A stretch of DNA of 64,000 nucleotides from Datnioides undecimradiatus (taxonomy: Eukaryota; Chordata; Actinopteri; Lobotiformes; Datnioididae), in contig WARS01000008.1 of the NCBI GenBank assembly GCA_008933995.1, forward strand, positions 16,788,148 to 16,852,147, read 5' to 3'. The position numbers and the translations under genes were made by a program. This document shows positions 1 through 11,349 of this stretch, in pieces (the stretch's first letter is position 1; each line of letters begins with the position of its first letter). The notes below the pieces were generated by a model. It was not told the origin of the DNA and did not search any database. It saw nothing but the letters and a program-made list of their open reading frames with translations.

Positions 1-252
1 AAACACACCCAATCTCTGCTGACTGCACAGCGGGCTGAGAGTGGCCGTTTGATGAATACACACGTACTGACCGAGAACGAGCCGCGCTGCGTTACAAACA
101 TCTATACATCCAGAATCTGTGGCCTCCTCTCTCTCTCTCTCTCCCACTCACAGCTTCCCAGTTTTCAGCAGTTTCCAGAATGAGGACCATCCAAAGCTTA
201 CAAGAATAGCAGGCTGCCATTTGCTGTTCCTCGCAAATGTAGCTAAACCTGG

Positions 253-276
253 ACACACACACACACACACACACAC
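253..276. repeat. (AC)12 microsatellite
   Basis: Perfect dinucleotide tract of about 24 bases. It creates spurious THTHTH and VCVCVC peptides in overlapping frames. Confidence 0.95.
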
Positions 277-787
277 GTCCACTGGGGTATCTCCAACATG
301 TCACTTCCCAGTGTGTAAACTATTTAGTGTCGTCAGGGGTCGAGGAATGCGGCAGAGCCCAGCCCAGGAGGTTATTTCTGTCTGCCCGTTAATCATCCCA
401 AACCATCCAGCCTCCACCCGTCCAGTGACCCATGATGCGTGCGAGCGTGGGAGTGTGTGTGTGTGCGTCGGCGGTGGAGGCATGCTCAGGTTTAAGTTTA
501 ATACCCTGATCTAACTGTTAGCATTTACTGGATCTAACATCATAACACCTTGCTGCTTGTTGCACCCGCGAGTGTTCGCGTTTGCAGGCTGTGCAGGGAG
601 GACGTTTGCATCAAACAACAAAAAACGTGATGAAGTATGACATTCACTGACCATGTTAAACACAATAAAGCGTAGTGATACTGTGAAGAAGAAGAACAAG
701 AAACCTGCAAATGTAAAAACTGGACATTTCTTCTTCGTTGGTGGTGCGTCAGTCAGCCTCCACCCATCATCAGGGGTCGAGGATTGA

Positions 788-808
788 GTGTGTGTGTGTG
801 TGTGTGTG
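788..808. repeat. (GT)n microsatellite
   Basis: Perfect GT tract of 21 bases followed by an imperfect GCGTGTGTT tail. Confidence 0.9.
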
Positions 809-2030
809 CGTGTGTTTGGGAGTTGCCTGTAGGACCACCCAGTGAATCTGGACAAGCTACAACTAATTAGCTTTGCAGTGTTTTGACAGATTAGATCTTT
901 TGTGTTTGTGCTACTCAGCGTGTGTGCACGCTTGTGTGTGTTTTGCCTGACAGAAGAGAAGTCAAAGCTGCCAGGAAGAAGCATTCACGCACTGAACGTT
1001 GACCTTTTCAGCAATTTTCTGCAAACTGATTCCTCGGATCAAAATGTTTCCTGCTCGTAATCAAGTGAATCTGTGGAGACGCGAAGTTCATCGGCTCATC
1101 GATAACAAATACAGAGAAACACACGACGAAACAGCCTCAAACACGCAGGAAGCAGAGGCGCAAACAGAGCAGCAACAGCAACAATTAGCAGCAGCTAACG
1201 GAAATATCAAACTTCAACACAAAGCAACCGATTACAGCCAAAGTTCGAGACCAAATACGATGAAATTAGGCCTTTGGAGATGAGAAAAGAGTCGACTTCA
1301 GATCAGTTCAGCAGTTTGTTTGTTAGTGTGAGTTGCACTTTAATTACCACGGTGTCTTCTCCGTAGACAGACGTGGTGACGAGGGTGCGGACAGTAAAAC
1401 GGTGGACGTCCGTCCTCCAGCGTGGCCGGTTCTGATCGTACCTGCCTGGTGTCTGGAGGGGAAACGGGGCCCCACTACAGAGTCAGAGCAGGCTGGATGT
1501 CACACTGAAAAAACCCTAAAATGATGGTTTTATGATATGAAAACGAGATATCAGACACTTTAAAAAACAATTTTAGAAAGTGAGTAAGTCCTTAATTGTG
1601 TAAGTACAGTCAAAATAAAGGGTTCTTCCACTTTAATTAACAGTGCGACCAATGGGATGCAGTTATGTTATGTTGCAAACAAGGGGAAGGATGTCCAAAT
1701 ATCCAAATATATATAAATCTGCAGGTGTGAATGTCAGATCTTAGTGTTTGATGCTTTGCGGCTTTGCCTTTGGTCTGTTTGAGCTTCTTCCTGCATTAAA
1801 GAGACACAGCAACTTAATGCAGAAGAGCACAGGCCAGCCACAGGTGGTTTTAAGGTGGTTTTCAGGTATATAAAGCATTAAAAACATTTAAAATCAACAA
1901 AATCTTAACTGGCGAGCCTGTCATAAAGCCAGCCCTCTCAGGTTGTTTGACAGTTTGCATTATTATGATAAAAGGTATTAAGCTCTGTTGGTTTGGGGTG
2001 ATTCAAACGAAACCCCCGTGTGATTTGTAG

Positions 2031-2131
2031 ATGTGGTGACGGAGGCGAACAAGCTGCAGCCTGAGAGAGGAGAGAAGAGAGAGAGAGAGCAGGCGAGCGG
2101 CACCAACACGGCCTCCGATGATGCACCACAT
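2031..2131 (+). CDS. Possible coding exon of an unrecognised upstream gene
   Basis: The segment is bounded by TGATTTGTAG at the 5' side and CAT|GTGAGT at the 3' side. If its first two bases complete a codon begun in an earlier exon, it is open for 33 further codons, a hydrophilic Glu/Arg/Ser-rich peptide (VVTEANKLQPERGEKRERE and onward). It ends in phase 0, matching the possible terminal exon at 2280. I cannot assign a family, no upstream exon was identified, and the GA-rich middle may simply be low complexity. It could equally be an accident of spacer DNA. Confidence 0.25.
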
Positions 2132-2279
2132 GTGAGTTCAGGTGTGTTATGGATCTGAATCCACTGTACCTGTGAATATGAATCCTGTCTGTCCGTGCGT
2201 GTGTGAACGATTGAACATCCTGCAGCTTTACGGTGCTGCAGTGTGTTTGATATTAACTCTCTCTCTCTCCTCCCTCCAG

Positions 2280-2378
2280 GCATTATCTGCGTCGGACAGA
2301 CACCGCAGCTGCAGCTCTACAACTGCACATCAAGCTGGATTTAGGCTGCTGTGTATTACAGTGTTTAGTGGAAGATAG
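2280..2378 (+). CDS. Possible terminal exon following 2031-2131
   Basis: It is preceded by a strong polypyrimidine tract (CTCTCTCTCTCCTCCCTCCAG) and reads 32 codons in phase with the possible exon ending at 2131 before a TAG. The peptide (ALSASDRHRSCSSTTAHQ and onward) is not recognised. No convincing AATAAA follows closely, which weakens the case. Confidence 0.22.
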   Translation, partial: ALSASDRHRSCSSTTAHQAGFRLLCITVFSGR

Positions 2379-2600
2379 CAGGCATAAATCACATGCTTTA
2401 ATGTGTAAACACCTTTTTAGACAAAATGATGACGTATGCAATAGAAATATTGATATATCATTGATACAGATGAATAACCTATGTTAGATTTTAGCATAAA
2501 ACTGTAAGTGTGGTTGTTTGAGGTTCTTCTCCATAGTCAGTGTGTTACCTACAGTAGATGCTGGTTGTTTACCTTTGTTTTGCCTTTGTTATGTCACTTT

Positions 2601-2834
2601 CTTCAAATCCACCAGACTCCATTGATAAAAACAGTAATTTAGCCTCACAGAGAGCAGACGTTGCTGGCCTACTGCTGCCTTGATCACTGGGTTTGTTTGT
2701 GTTATTGTGTGATTTTGGCAAATCCGAATCACGTCACACAACAACACAAACAAACACGGCAGTGATAAACCAGATTCCTGTGTTCTGCAAAGTAAAATTA
2801 CAGTTTCTGTCTGAGGAGTCTGGTGGATGTGAAG
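2601..2834. mobile_element. Fold-back MITE, copy 1 (complete)
   Basis: The left end begins CTTCAAATCCACCAGACTCC and the right end is its near-perfect reverse complement (GGAGTCTGGTGGATGTGAAG). Imperfect complementarity continues inward for most of the 234 bases, for example GTTTGTTTGTGTTATTGTGT against ACACAACAACACAAACAAAC around a short centre near 2720. There is no coding capacity. Related copies lie at 57089-57332 (complete) and 29470-29548 (right end only). No clear target-site duplication was seen. Confidence 0.8.
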
Positions 2835-3444
2835 GGCACTAAACACAAGGCAAAGCAGCTGATTTTGATGTGTTTATGTGTCTAAAATCCATTTTTGCTG
2901 CTTCCTGCACCAGCGCTCCTGCTGTTTCACCAAACTGTGCATCTACTGCAGCTAACACGCTAACCATGCAGAAGAACCTCTTATGAATACACTTCAAAAT
3001 ACCCGAACTATCCCTTTAACCATCAGGATCTCTCATTTTACTCCTGAGCACCTCCCGCCTCTGAACATAATCACCCAATTTACATCACTTCTCATTTCTC
3101 TGCTGCGCGATTAGATTAAACACGATTGGCCTTTAATGGCTCTGAAGGGCTGACGCCAACCTGTTCCTGCTCCACCAGGTCTCCCGCGTGACTCATTCAA
3201 GGTTTTTAAATCATACAAATCACTTTCCTGAAGCACCGAAGAGGACTGCCAAAAGTCGCTTTCCAAAGACGGCCTCTCTAAGAACGCCTCTTCATAAAAT
3301 CTGTCCCACATGGTGCTGCTGGCGTTAGCACGGTGTAAAAAACAAACAACTCGTGTAAGAAAAAGACAAATAAAAGAAGGAATTTCAGTATTTAAGTTCA
3401 TTTTAAATTGGTATTTAGTTCCTGGAAGCCTTGTAGCTCCAGTT

Positions 3445-3695
3445 TGGCTGATTTTGCTGCTCTCAGATCACTGTGAGGCTCAGTAACAGCTGGGACTTTA
3501 GCTCGCTAATGCTAGCATGAGCATGCTAACATGTTCACATCATGCTGCTGTTTAACAGGTATAACTCTTATCTCGTTCATGCTAGTTTTAGCATGCTAAC
3601 ATTGGGTAATTAGTGCTAAACACTAAAAATAAAGTTGTGCAGGTATTTGGTAATTGATCAAAGTATTAGACAAATTAAATTATTAGGACCTGATT
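3445..3695. repeat. Dispersed teleost repeat rich in GCTAGC/ATGCTAAC
   Basis: It contains the run GCTAATGCTAGCATGAGCATGCTAAC, then GGTAATTAGTGCTAAACACTAAA and GCAGGTATTTGGT...AAAGTATTAGACAAATTAAA. This order of blocks matches an abundant repeat I recognise from perciform genomes. A diverged relative lies at 26310-26430 in the opposite orientation. It has no coding capacity. Confidence 0.65.
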
Positions 3696-4882
3696 AATAA
3701 TAATTAATGCTCTGGGCCCAATTAAAACCATTGTATCTATTAATTTATACTCTGTTTAGATCCAATATTATCTTTACAAAAACATTAACTGTGACAGTAA
3801 TTAGTGTCAGTTTTAATTATATTTTCAATCACATATGTCATTCTCTGATGGTTAATGAATTAAATGAATTAATGAATATTTATTAAAATATATATTATAA
3901 TAATTGTGTCAATGCTTCACTCCTGTTATGCTAGACCTTGTATCTCAACAATATTAGTGCTCTGTGTGTTATATCACCATTTCCAGTGTATATTTGCATT
4001 GATTTGTAATGATTTCTAATATCTGCGCGCACCGGTCGTTGATCTCTCTGAAGGGTCAGTCCACTATGGATGTTTTCACGTTTGTTCTGAGTGATTGAGG
4101 GTCAGTCAGCTGCTCACTGGACGCAGGTGTGCGTCATTAGGTCGTCTTAACAGTGAAGGATCGGGTATTTTCAGCTAAAACTGCTCTGAAATAAACTACG
4201 TTTAGCTGAACCTTGTGATCTAATTAATCATTTGAGTGATTGCACTTGATTGTGACTTGATTGTGCTTTAAAGAAGCCCAGTATCTGGGTAGCTCAACCC
4301 CCAATTCTCACCTGAGCAGGTCGGTGGTCACCAGATAAGGGAAAAGATGGCAGGTGGCACATTTTATTCCTTCATTATTAATTTTATTTTGTTTTTTAAG
4401 TATTTTTGTTCATAGATATAACTTTTTATGCACAGTGTCTGCCCTGCCAACGTCCTTTAAGGGGTTTGCACTGTCCAAGTTATTGTCCTCTGCCCTTTGT
4501 TAAGGAGTGGCAGCACTGCAGGAGTTTGTTTTGATGCTGGTGAGATATTTTAGTTTGGACCAACATTGCTATTCCTTTAACCACGGCTGAAAAGGAAAAG
4601 ATGGAAAGAAAGAAAATGATAAAACAAGAAGTGAAAGATGTTCCACGAGCTGTTTGATATCATTTTAAATATAAAATCTTAATAAATGAACTACATGTGA
4701 TGAATAAGTCTTTAAAAGCTGATTTGTGGCTTAAATCACATGATTCACCGGCTCAAATGTTGGGAAAGTAGAGGAGCGCCGTCGACGACATCTCAAAGCT
4801 TGATGGTCTGAGCTGTGAGTGGGCATCTGCAGAAGAAAACCTGTGTGATCCGTCTGAGTCACTTTCTGTTAAACCCACAGGA

Positions 4883-4885
<3 letters not shown>

Positions 4886-4919
<34 letters not shown>
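4886..4919. repeat. (TG)17 microsatellite
   Basis: Perfect dinucleotide tract of 34 bases ending in TGCACGTG. Confidence 0.95.
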
Positions 4920-4920
<1 letters not shown>

Positions 4921-7615
4921 ACGTGTACGCTGGCTCCATCCTCGATGACTCAGCTCTCGACTACTCTGCACTTTGTAGGGATTAACTGAGGCATGTGGCA
5001 CACAAACACGAGTGCAGAAGCTACATTTATCACCCTGAGAGACGAAGCGTCACTCGGTCGCTCTGTGTGCGTCTCCGAGACGGGAGGAATCATGAATCTG
5101 TTACGAAGGAGATCAAACTTTTAAAAAAACACTCTTGAAGATACTTTACTTTGGTGCATTTGAAGGAACAGCGTTTAAATAATTCACTGTTCGCTGGTTC
5201 AGAGCGTCTGAGCGGCTACGGGTTCATGAAATTTGGTACATTTGATCCTAAAAAGATGAATCAGCGCCTGCATCAAACAGGCTGAAGTCTTGAGGCTGTA
5301 ATCCTGAGAAACAGCAAGAGTTATTTAATGAACCGCTGCAGAACGAATCCTCGAGCAACCATAGGAAGTCAGCTTTAGTTGTTTGATTAGGATGACCTGT
5401 TGCAAAATGTGCATTTGTGCAGCAATTAAGTTCATAATAGAGCAAATGCCCATCACATATTTGTTAATATAGCATGCAGATTCATTCCCTATTAGAGCAT
5501 GTATGGTCTGAGGGTCTCAGATCAGCTCATATGAGTTACCTCTGTGTTGTGCCATCCTGGCTCCTCCCACCTCGTTCAGTGATTGGTGTCACCTGTGTGC
5601 CGCCTTCCCAAGTTGGTTTGCCTTCGCTCTTCTTCACCTGTCTGACTGGAACGTCTCCACTCTGGTTCTCCAGCTCACCTGGCTACCACCCTGAGAGGTT
5701 CCTCTGGTTTCCTGCAGGGCGCCTTCCAGAAGGCTGTTGGTTGAAGTGATGGAGCAGGAGCCCAGAGTTTGCTTCGTGCCACAGACCTGCAGACTTGTTT
5801 CTGAACTTGGTTTTGCACATTGATCTTCTTGTCTGGCGTCGGGGTTTCCACATGTAAGCTCTTGTTTGTTGCCCACATCTGAGTAGAAACAATCAGATTC
5901 AATGTGTGCAGACCTGAGTCACACATGAGCAAAACAAATATTGGATCTGGGCCATTTGTGCCTGCAGTCTGAACGTGTTCGCTCTATCCATCCATGGCAA
6001 CCACAGCTGAGCTGCTGAGATGAGCTGGTTAAGGTGAGGAAAGGACTGTTTTCATCGTTTAATTTATTAATACACAGTTGAATCCGACTTTATTTTCTGG
6101 TGTACTCATTAGATGCATTTGTCAGCCATCGAAACCTCCATGTTGTTTGTTTACAGCAGGTAGTTGGAGGTAAATCGTGCACAGCAGAAGTGTCTAATAT
6201 GCATGTGATTCCACTGCGGAGTAGAGTTAGTGGTGTGATGAATATACAAACTGTTTTGTCATGAGTTGCAACTGTGCAGCGTGTATTTAATGGTGAAATG
6301 AATCACTCCAGTGACAAACACAGGATGAGCTGGGCAGTGTGAGCGAGCTGCAGCTGGAGAGATGAAGATGGTCAGGGTGGAGGCTGGAGGACGGACACAG
6401 AGGTAATGACTTGGCCCAGAATCAGCGCTGGACTAACAGGCTCCACAGAGCATCCGCAAACCAGCAACTTCCTGTTTCTGGCAAGAATTACATCATCACC
6501 ATCAGCCTCACAGGTCAAATAATCACATCTACTGCAGCTGGAGACGGTCGCCATGGTAGCAAAACAAAGGCCCTATTATGTTTTTTGTGATAAATATGGA
6601 GATGTGAAGTTTTAATTTGTTAACTTTGTTAACGAGTTCCCAGGTTTCCGCCCCATTTGGTGGAAATGAAATGAGTGAAACTGAAATAGCGATGATGATA
6701 ATCAGATAATGATGCAATGAGCTGAAATTACAGACCCAGTAAGCACAGACTACATTTTAACAACACCGTCCCACAGATGTCCACGTGATATCCTGAGAAA
6801 AGCCACAAAACTTATATTTAACTTATCATTTTAAGCATGATTATCGTTAAATGTCCTACAAACATCCACCAGCAAGACTCGAGGGTCTGAACCTCACAGC
6901 ACCAACCTCTCACAGCTTGTTTCTGATTGGTCAGTGGGTCATTTTTAAACTTTATCAGTAAAGAAGAGTCAATAATAAAAACTATTTACAGCTATTTATA
7001 GATCCTCATCTCACACAGCTACACATAATCACTAATTGTTAACTTTTTATTCATATTTTTACTCTTCAGTTGTTGTTTTTCTCATCTTTAACAGATAAAT
7101 CTGTGGGAAAAGTCAATGATTACATCAAAATCCAGCAGGAGTATTCCCAATATTTAAAGATGAAATTGTGGCATTGTCTTAAAACTACAACTTGTCAACA
7201 GCAATGAACCAACACTAATAACAGGCATTTTCTCCGCATATTAATCCGCCGCAGAAAATAGCCCCTTGCAAATGCAGCGCTTACTGCTGTTTGATTAACG
7301 TTTGATGAAAACTAGTTTTTAACAACTGTTTTCTGACATTTCTTATATAATAAACTATAGGTTGGTGACTTTAAATTAATTATCTGATCACTCAGTGACA
7401 AACACCAGCGTTCGAGGTGTGCTGGCTGTGGTCGTGTCTGACTGGTATCCAGTGTCCAGCCCCTCTAAGCCCAGTAACAAGGCCCTGCTGGGCCACAGCT
7501 AAAGCCGCCAGCGCTGCAAACAATGGAGCGGGGCTTTACAGGGGGCTGGAGCAAACTGCTGACTGTCCACTAGCGCTAATACACCCCTATTCTGTCCCGT
7601 CTCGCTGCTGTCGCC

Positions 7616-7642
7616 TCACACACACACTCACACACACACACA
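7616..7642. repeat. Interrupted (CA)n microsatellite
   Basis: CA tract with one CT interruption, about 400 bases upstream of the predicted ahnak2 start codon. Confidence 0.85.
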
Positions 7643-8039
7643 CTGTATGGTGGTTTGCAGAGGAAAAGCAGGTTCAGTGGTCCATATGTTGATATGTACA
7701 CACACCGATGAGACAGTCCCTCGCTTCTTCTTCTCTTTCTGTTGATCCCACCCCTCCTCTCTGTGCTCTCCATCCCTCCATCCATCCATCCATCCCTCTC
7801 TCTCCCAATCCCGGGACCCCTCCACCCACTTTCCCCTTTTTTTTTTCTATTTGTGGTGCCCGCTGGCAGTGTAGCTCGGTCTCCCGTGGGCCCTGACAGT
7901 CAAAGCGACCCCCTAGATCGCCTCAGACACCCACCTGCCTCCCCCCCTCCAGCACTGCCGCCCAGCTCTCCCAGCTCCACGGCCCGTGCGCGGGCTGCTC
8001 CATCGTTGTGTTTCCTCCATCGGCTTCCCGCTGCAGACC

Positions 8040-8097
8040 ATGTGTGAGTGTCTGCGTGGAATATTCAGAGTCACCTGGACGCCCTCCTCCAATGCAG
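8040..8097 (+). CDS. ahnak2: ahnak2 coding exon 1 (predicted N-terminus)
   Basis: ATG lies in a good context (GACCATGT, A at -3) and encodes [19 protein letters not shown] plus the first base of the next codon, ending GCAG|GTCAGG. The phase (1) exactly fits the exon at 24739, giving Asp. As I recall it, human AHNAK2 also starts Met-Cys-acidic-Cys followed by hydrophobic residues, so the pattern fits. CTTCCCGCTGCAG directly before ACCATG could be a splice acceptor, which would imply a further non-coding 5' exon. The two cysteines next to the initiator are candidates for lipid modification (inference). Confidence is limited by the 16.6-kb intron that follows. Confidence 0.55.
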
Positions 8098-10087
8098 GTC
8101 AGGATGAGCTCTTCCTCTGCTGTGCAGCAACACAACCTCCTTTAAAGTTGCGCAACATGTAAATCGAACATATTTATTAATACAAAAATAGTAATATTAT
8201 TAATTAAATGTTTTAAATAATTGCATTTTCTTAAATTTGTCAGAAACATTGTCTGCTTTGGTGTTTGAGCTTTTGGAGCTACTCTGTTTAACATCTGTGT
8301 TGGATTTAAGATCAATTTTGGCGAAAGTCGTGCATTAGATTAGAGGAAAAGAAAGGAAAGTCAGAATTAAAGCAGATGTCCACACCCATCACCATCCATG
8401 ATCACAACACGTTTCAGCCTGAAACCACTGCTGTTCTGGAGGACAGTTGATTCTTCTCAGGGCTCCTCTGTGAGACACGTTTGTGGTGGGAAAGCACAGT
8501 TCTCATATCTTCTTATATTAGATTATGCTCACATCCATAATAATAATACACGCCTGTATTATCTGGAGTGACCTGCTGTGATGAAACAGGTGGAGAGAGA
8601 TGTGGAAAGTCAGATGTTTGCATGTTTATACTCCTTTAATGATACAGCGCTCACAAAATGTAGTGTTGGTTTCAAGATTTGGGGACTTAAGTCCAGTCGT
8701 AAGTCTGTTTCTCACACTGAGGCTTAAAGAGAAAGCAGAAGAGTTTCCTACATCATGTTCAGACGCCACACTGATTGCACAGATGCAGTGTTTTCTGATA
8801 GAGAGTGAACCAAAGGCTCATTTAGTCCTTTTTACTGCGAGCTAATGCTTGGTCACATCTGAATCTGACCTACAGCTAATTATAACCACATAAACAAGAC
8901 AAGATAGCATGATAAAGTGATGGCGTCAACATTTCATGAGGTTTTGTAATAGACAACTATAAGGTTTGATGACTATTAGCATCAAATATTAGCATAAAAT
9001 GGCTATTAGCGGCTATGCTAACTAGCTAGAGCCACAGACAAACAGGCGTCCTTTCCCATGTGGTCAAGCTTCAGCGCTGCAACTCACAAGAAAGCGATTC
9101 GTTGGGCCGACATAATTAAGACTTGGACCCCCAAAAGAGGGGAAAAAACAATATTATATTTTATTACCCAAATGCATACCTGGAGAAAATTAAAATAGGA
9201 TTTCAGACCCCCCTAAAGTGGGCCGTACCATTTCTTAACCCTGACTATTTGATCATCTCATCAGGATGTTTGCACAAGCCAATGGAGACGCTGTAGGTTG
9301 ATGTAAGCAGCTATCTAGCTAGTTTAAAACCTTTATTACCTTCAAAGTGATTGCTAATGTTTGCTAACTTAAATTGCAGGCATTACATTAAACAAGCAAG
9401 ATGCTGTAAGGATTGTAAGACCAAAGCTGCCATCTTGGCTCCATCCCCAGGCAGTTGTTTCAGGCTAGAGTAAGACCTAATCTAAACTTTCAATGGCCAC
9501 CAAAGATTAAAAATGCAGATATAGAATAAACTGTGAACTCTGGCCAAAAATAACTAAAATATTTGGTGATTTTGCCTCAAAATAAGGTTTAAAACACATT
9601 TTTACAGACTTTTCAGATGTTTAGATGTTTAAGATGTTGGAGGAGTGAATTAGCTGGGTAACATAATACGCCTACTGGACTAAAAGAAGCTAAAAGACGC
9701 TAAAAGGTGCAGGTTTTGTGTTTTTAGTGGTGGAAAAGTGAGAAGATAAGACTCTTGGTCGTGGGCACACCTTGTCTTAGCTGGAAAATGACATTTGAAG
9801 CTGACATTTGAAGCTTAAAACAAGACAGACCTACCTGCTCTCGAGTAGCACAGACAACCCTGTTTATGTTAGAGCCAAACTGCATTCACAAATAGATATA
9901 AATACTGAACAAAATGAACTCCTCGCATTCGTTTCTATTAAAAGCCGGAGGTCGGGTCGACGCTCGGAGAGGTCAAGTCGAAGCCGCGAGAGAGGAAGTG
10001 AGCATTGTGCGACAGAAAACAGCTTTTTGTCCCTGTTTAGTTTATCTCAAGGTGATGAGTTTGGGCCGAACAGGGGCAACCTCCTTC

Positions 10088-10127
<40 letters not shown>

Positions 10128-11315
10128 TCGAGTGTCTTTGGAAACCCCCTCACCTTCCAGTATCGTACTGGGGCTCAGCAATCTGTTTGTAAGACGTGTC
10201 AGACGACCAAAGCATCTATTTTACTTACATTCCTGGCTGACAGACACGACAGACTACATATCGCTCCTCAGCCAATCATCGCTTGCAATCTGTCATGACG
10301 TGCATGATGTCACCAGGAAGTAGGTGCAAGGGCTTGACCTCAACGATGTAAACAAACAATGGCAGTGTGTGTGTGTGTGTGTGTGGGATCTTGCGTTCGT
10401 AAAAGCTTGAAAAAGATAGAAAAGTGAGCAGCAACATCACTCCTGTTGTTTATCGCCATGGTTACAGTGTTCTGGGCTCCTATTGGTCAGTGTTTGGATG
10501 TCAGGAGCACTTCGGGATGCAGCGTTGGTTGTTGACAAGATATAATTAAACCAATATGTGTTGTCTGAACCTTTAACGGTCATAACTGTGGATCGTACCT
10601 TTAAGACGCATCGTGTTGCCTAGCGATAACAGACGTCATATCAGTAGATGGCGCTATGTTCTTCCTGAGTTAAGCTGAGCAGTGTACTGTCATGGTGGAC
10701 GGTTGCTCAAACCCCGTTTGTAGGAATTTGATTTGACGACTCGTAGCAAACACGGAGCGCCGCATCACCATCGCTCCTGTTACCTGCACTGGTAGCTAGC
10801 AGGGTTGCTAGGTAGCTAACCTAATCTTAGCTCTGTGCGGCTAAAAGGTTAAGCTTGATCGACGCGTGGATGTCATGACGTTATTGTTTGAAGCTGGTTG
10901 ATTTAAGCTGATGTGGGCACATGACATATTTTGGTTTACAGTTGATATAATGCACAGAAAAAGTTTATTTTGTCTGTTTTGGGGGCGTTTAATGTTGTGA
11001 TCTACAGGTTTATCTCAGCTTATCTAAGTTTATTAATTGTTCCTCATTCGCTAACAGTGTTAACGATGACCTAAACACTTGAATCACCATCATATATTAA
11101 CTTTGAAGCTCCGAATGAAAGCAGATCTGAAGCAGCTGAGGAAAACTGCATTTGAGGCGACATGTGATTTGTAAAAGACGCCTTCTAGCCAATCAGAGAA
11201 GAGTATTGTGTGCAGCCACATTGGGTATGATTTCAAGTCAATAACCTCTGGAGAGATGGTTGCTATTCTCCCCCGGTCCGACCCCCACCCTCACAGAGTG
11301 GGCATGTTTTTCTCC

Positions 11316-11349
<34 letters not shown>

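Larger units (their letters stand above)
1..2030. other. Intergenic DNA, no supported gene
   Basis: I see no recognisable gene here. Reading frames are short and several are built on (CA)n/(GT)n tracts. A run at 1355-1500 follows a pyrimidine-rich stretch ending in CCGTAG and is CpG-containing, but its translation is not a family I know. The rest is ordinary AT-balanced spacer with two microsatellites. Confidence 0.5.
2379..8036. other. Non-coding region upstream of the ahnak2 first coding exon
   Basis: No coding exon is supported. It holds a fold-back MITE (2601-2834), a teleost GCTAGC/ATGCTAAC-rich dispersed repeat (about 3445-3695), microsatellites, and the presumed 5' regulatory region of ahnak2. 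The stretch 7400-7560 is less AT-rich than its surroundings and contains an AACAATGG (SOX-type) octamer; whether it is regulatory cannot be judged from one genome. Confidence 0.5.

Noticed and set aside
119..514. 131-codon frame at the left end
   Set aside because: It contains poly-(TH) and (VCV) text from microsatellites and low-complexity CT runs; no splice or family support.
5474..5932. Cluster of overlapping frames on both strands
   Set aside because: Open frames on both strands over the same bases, no splice context and no recognisable domain; more likely a diverged repeat or chance.
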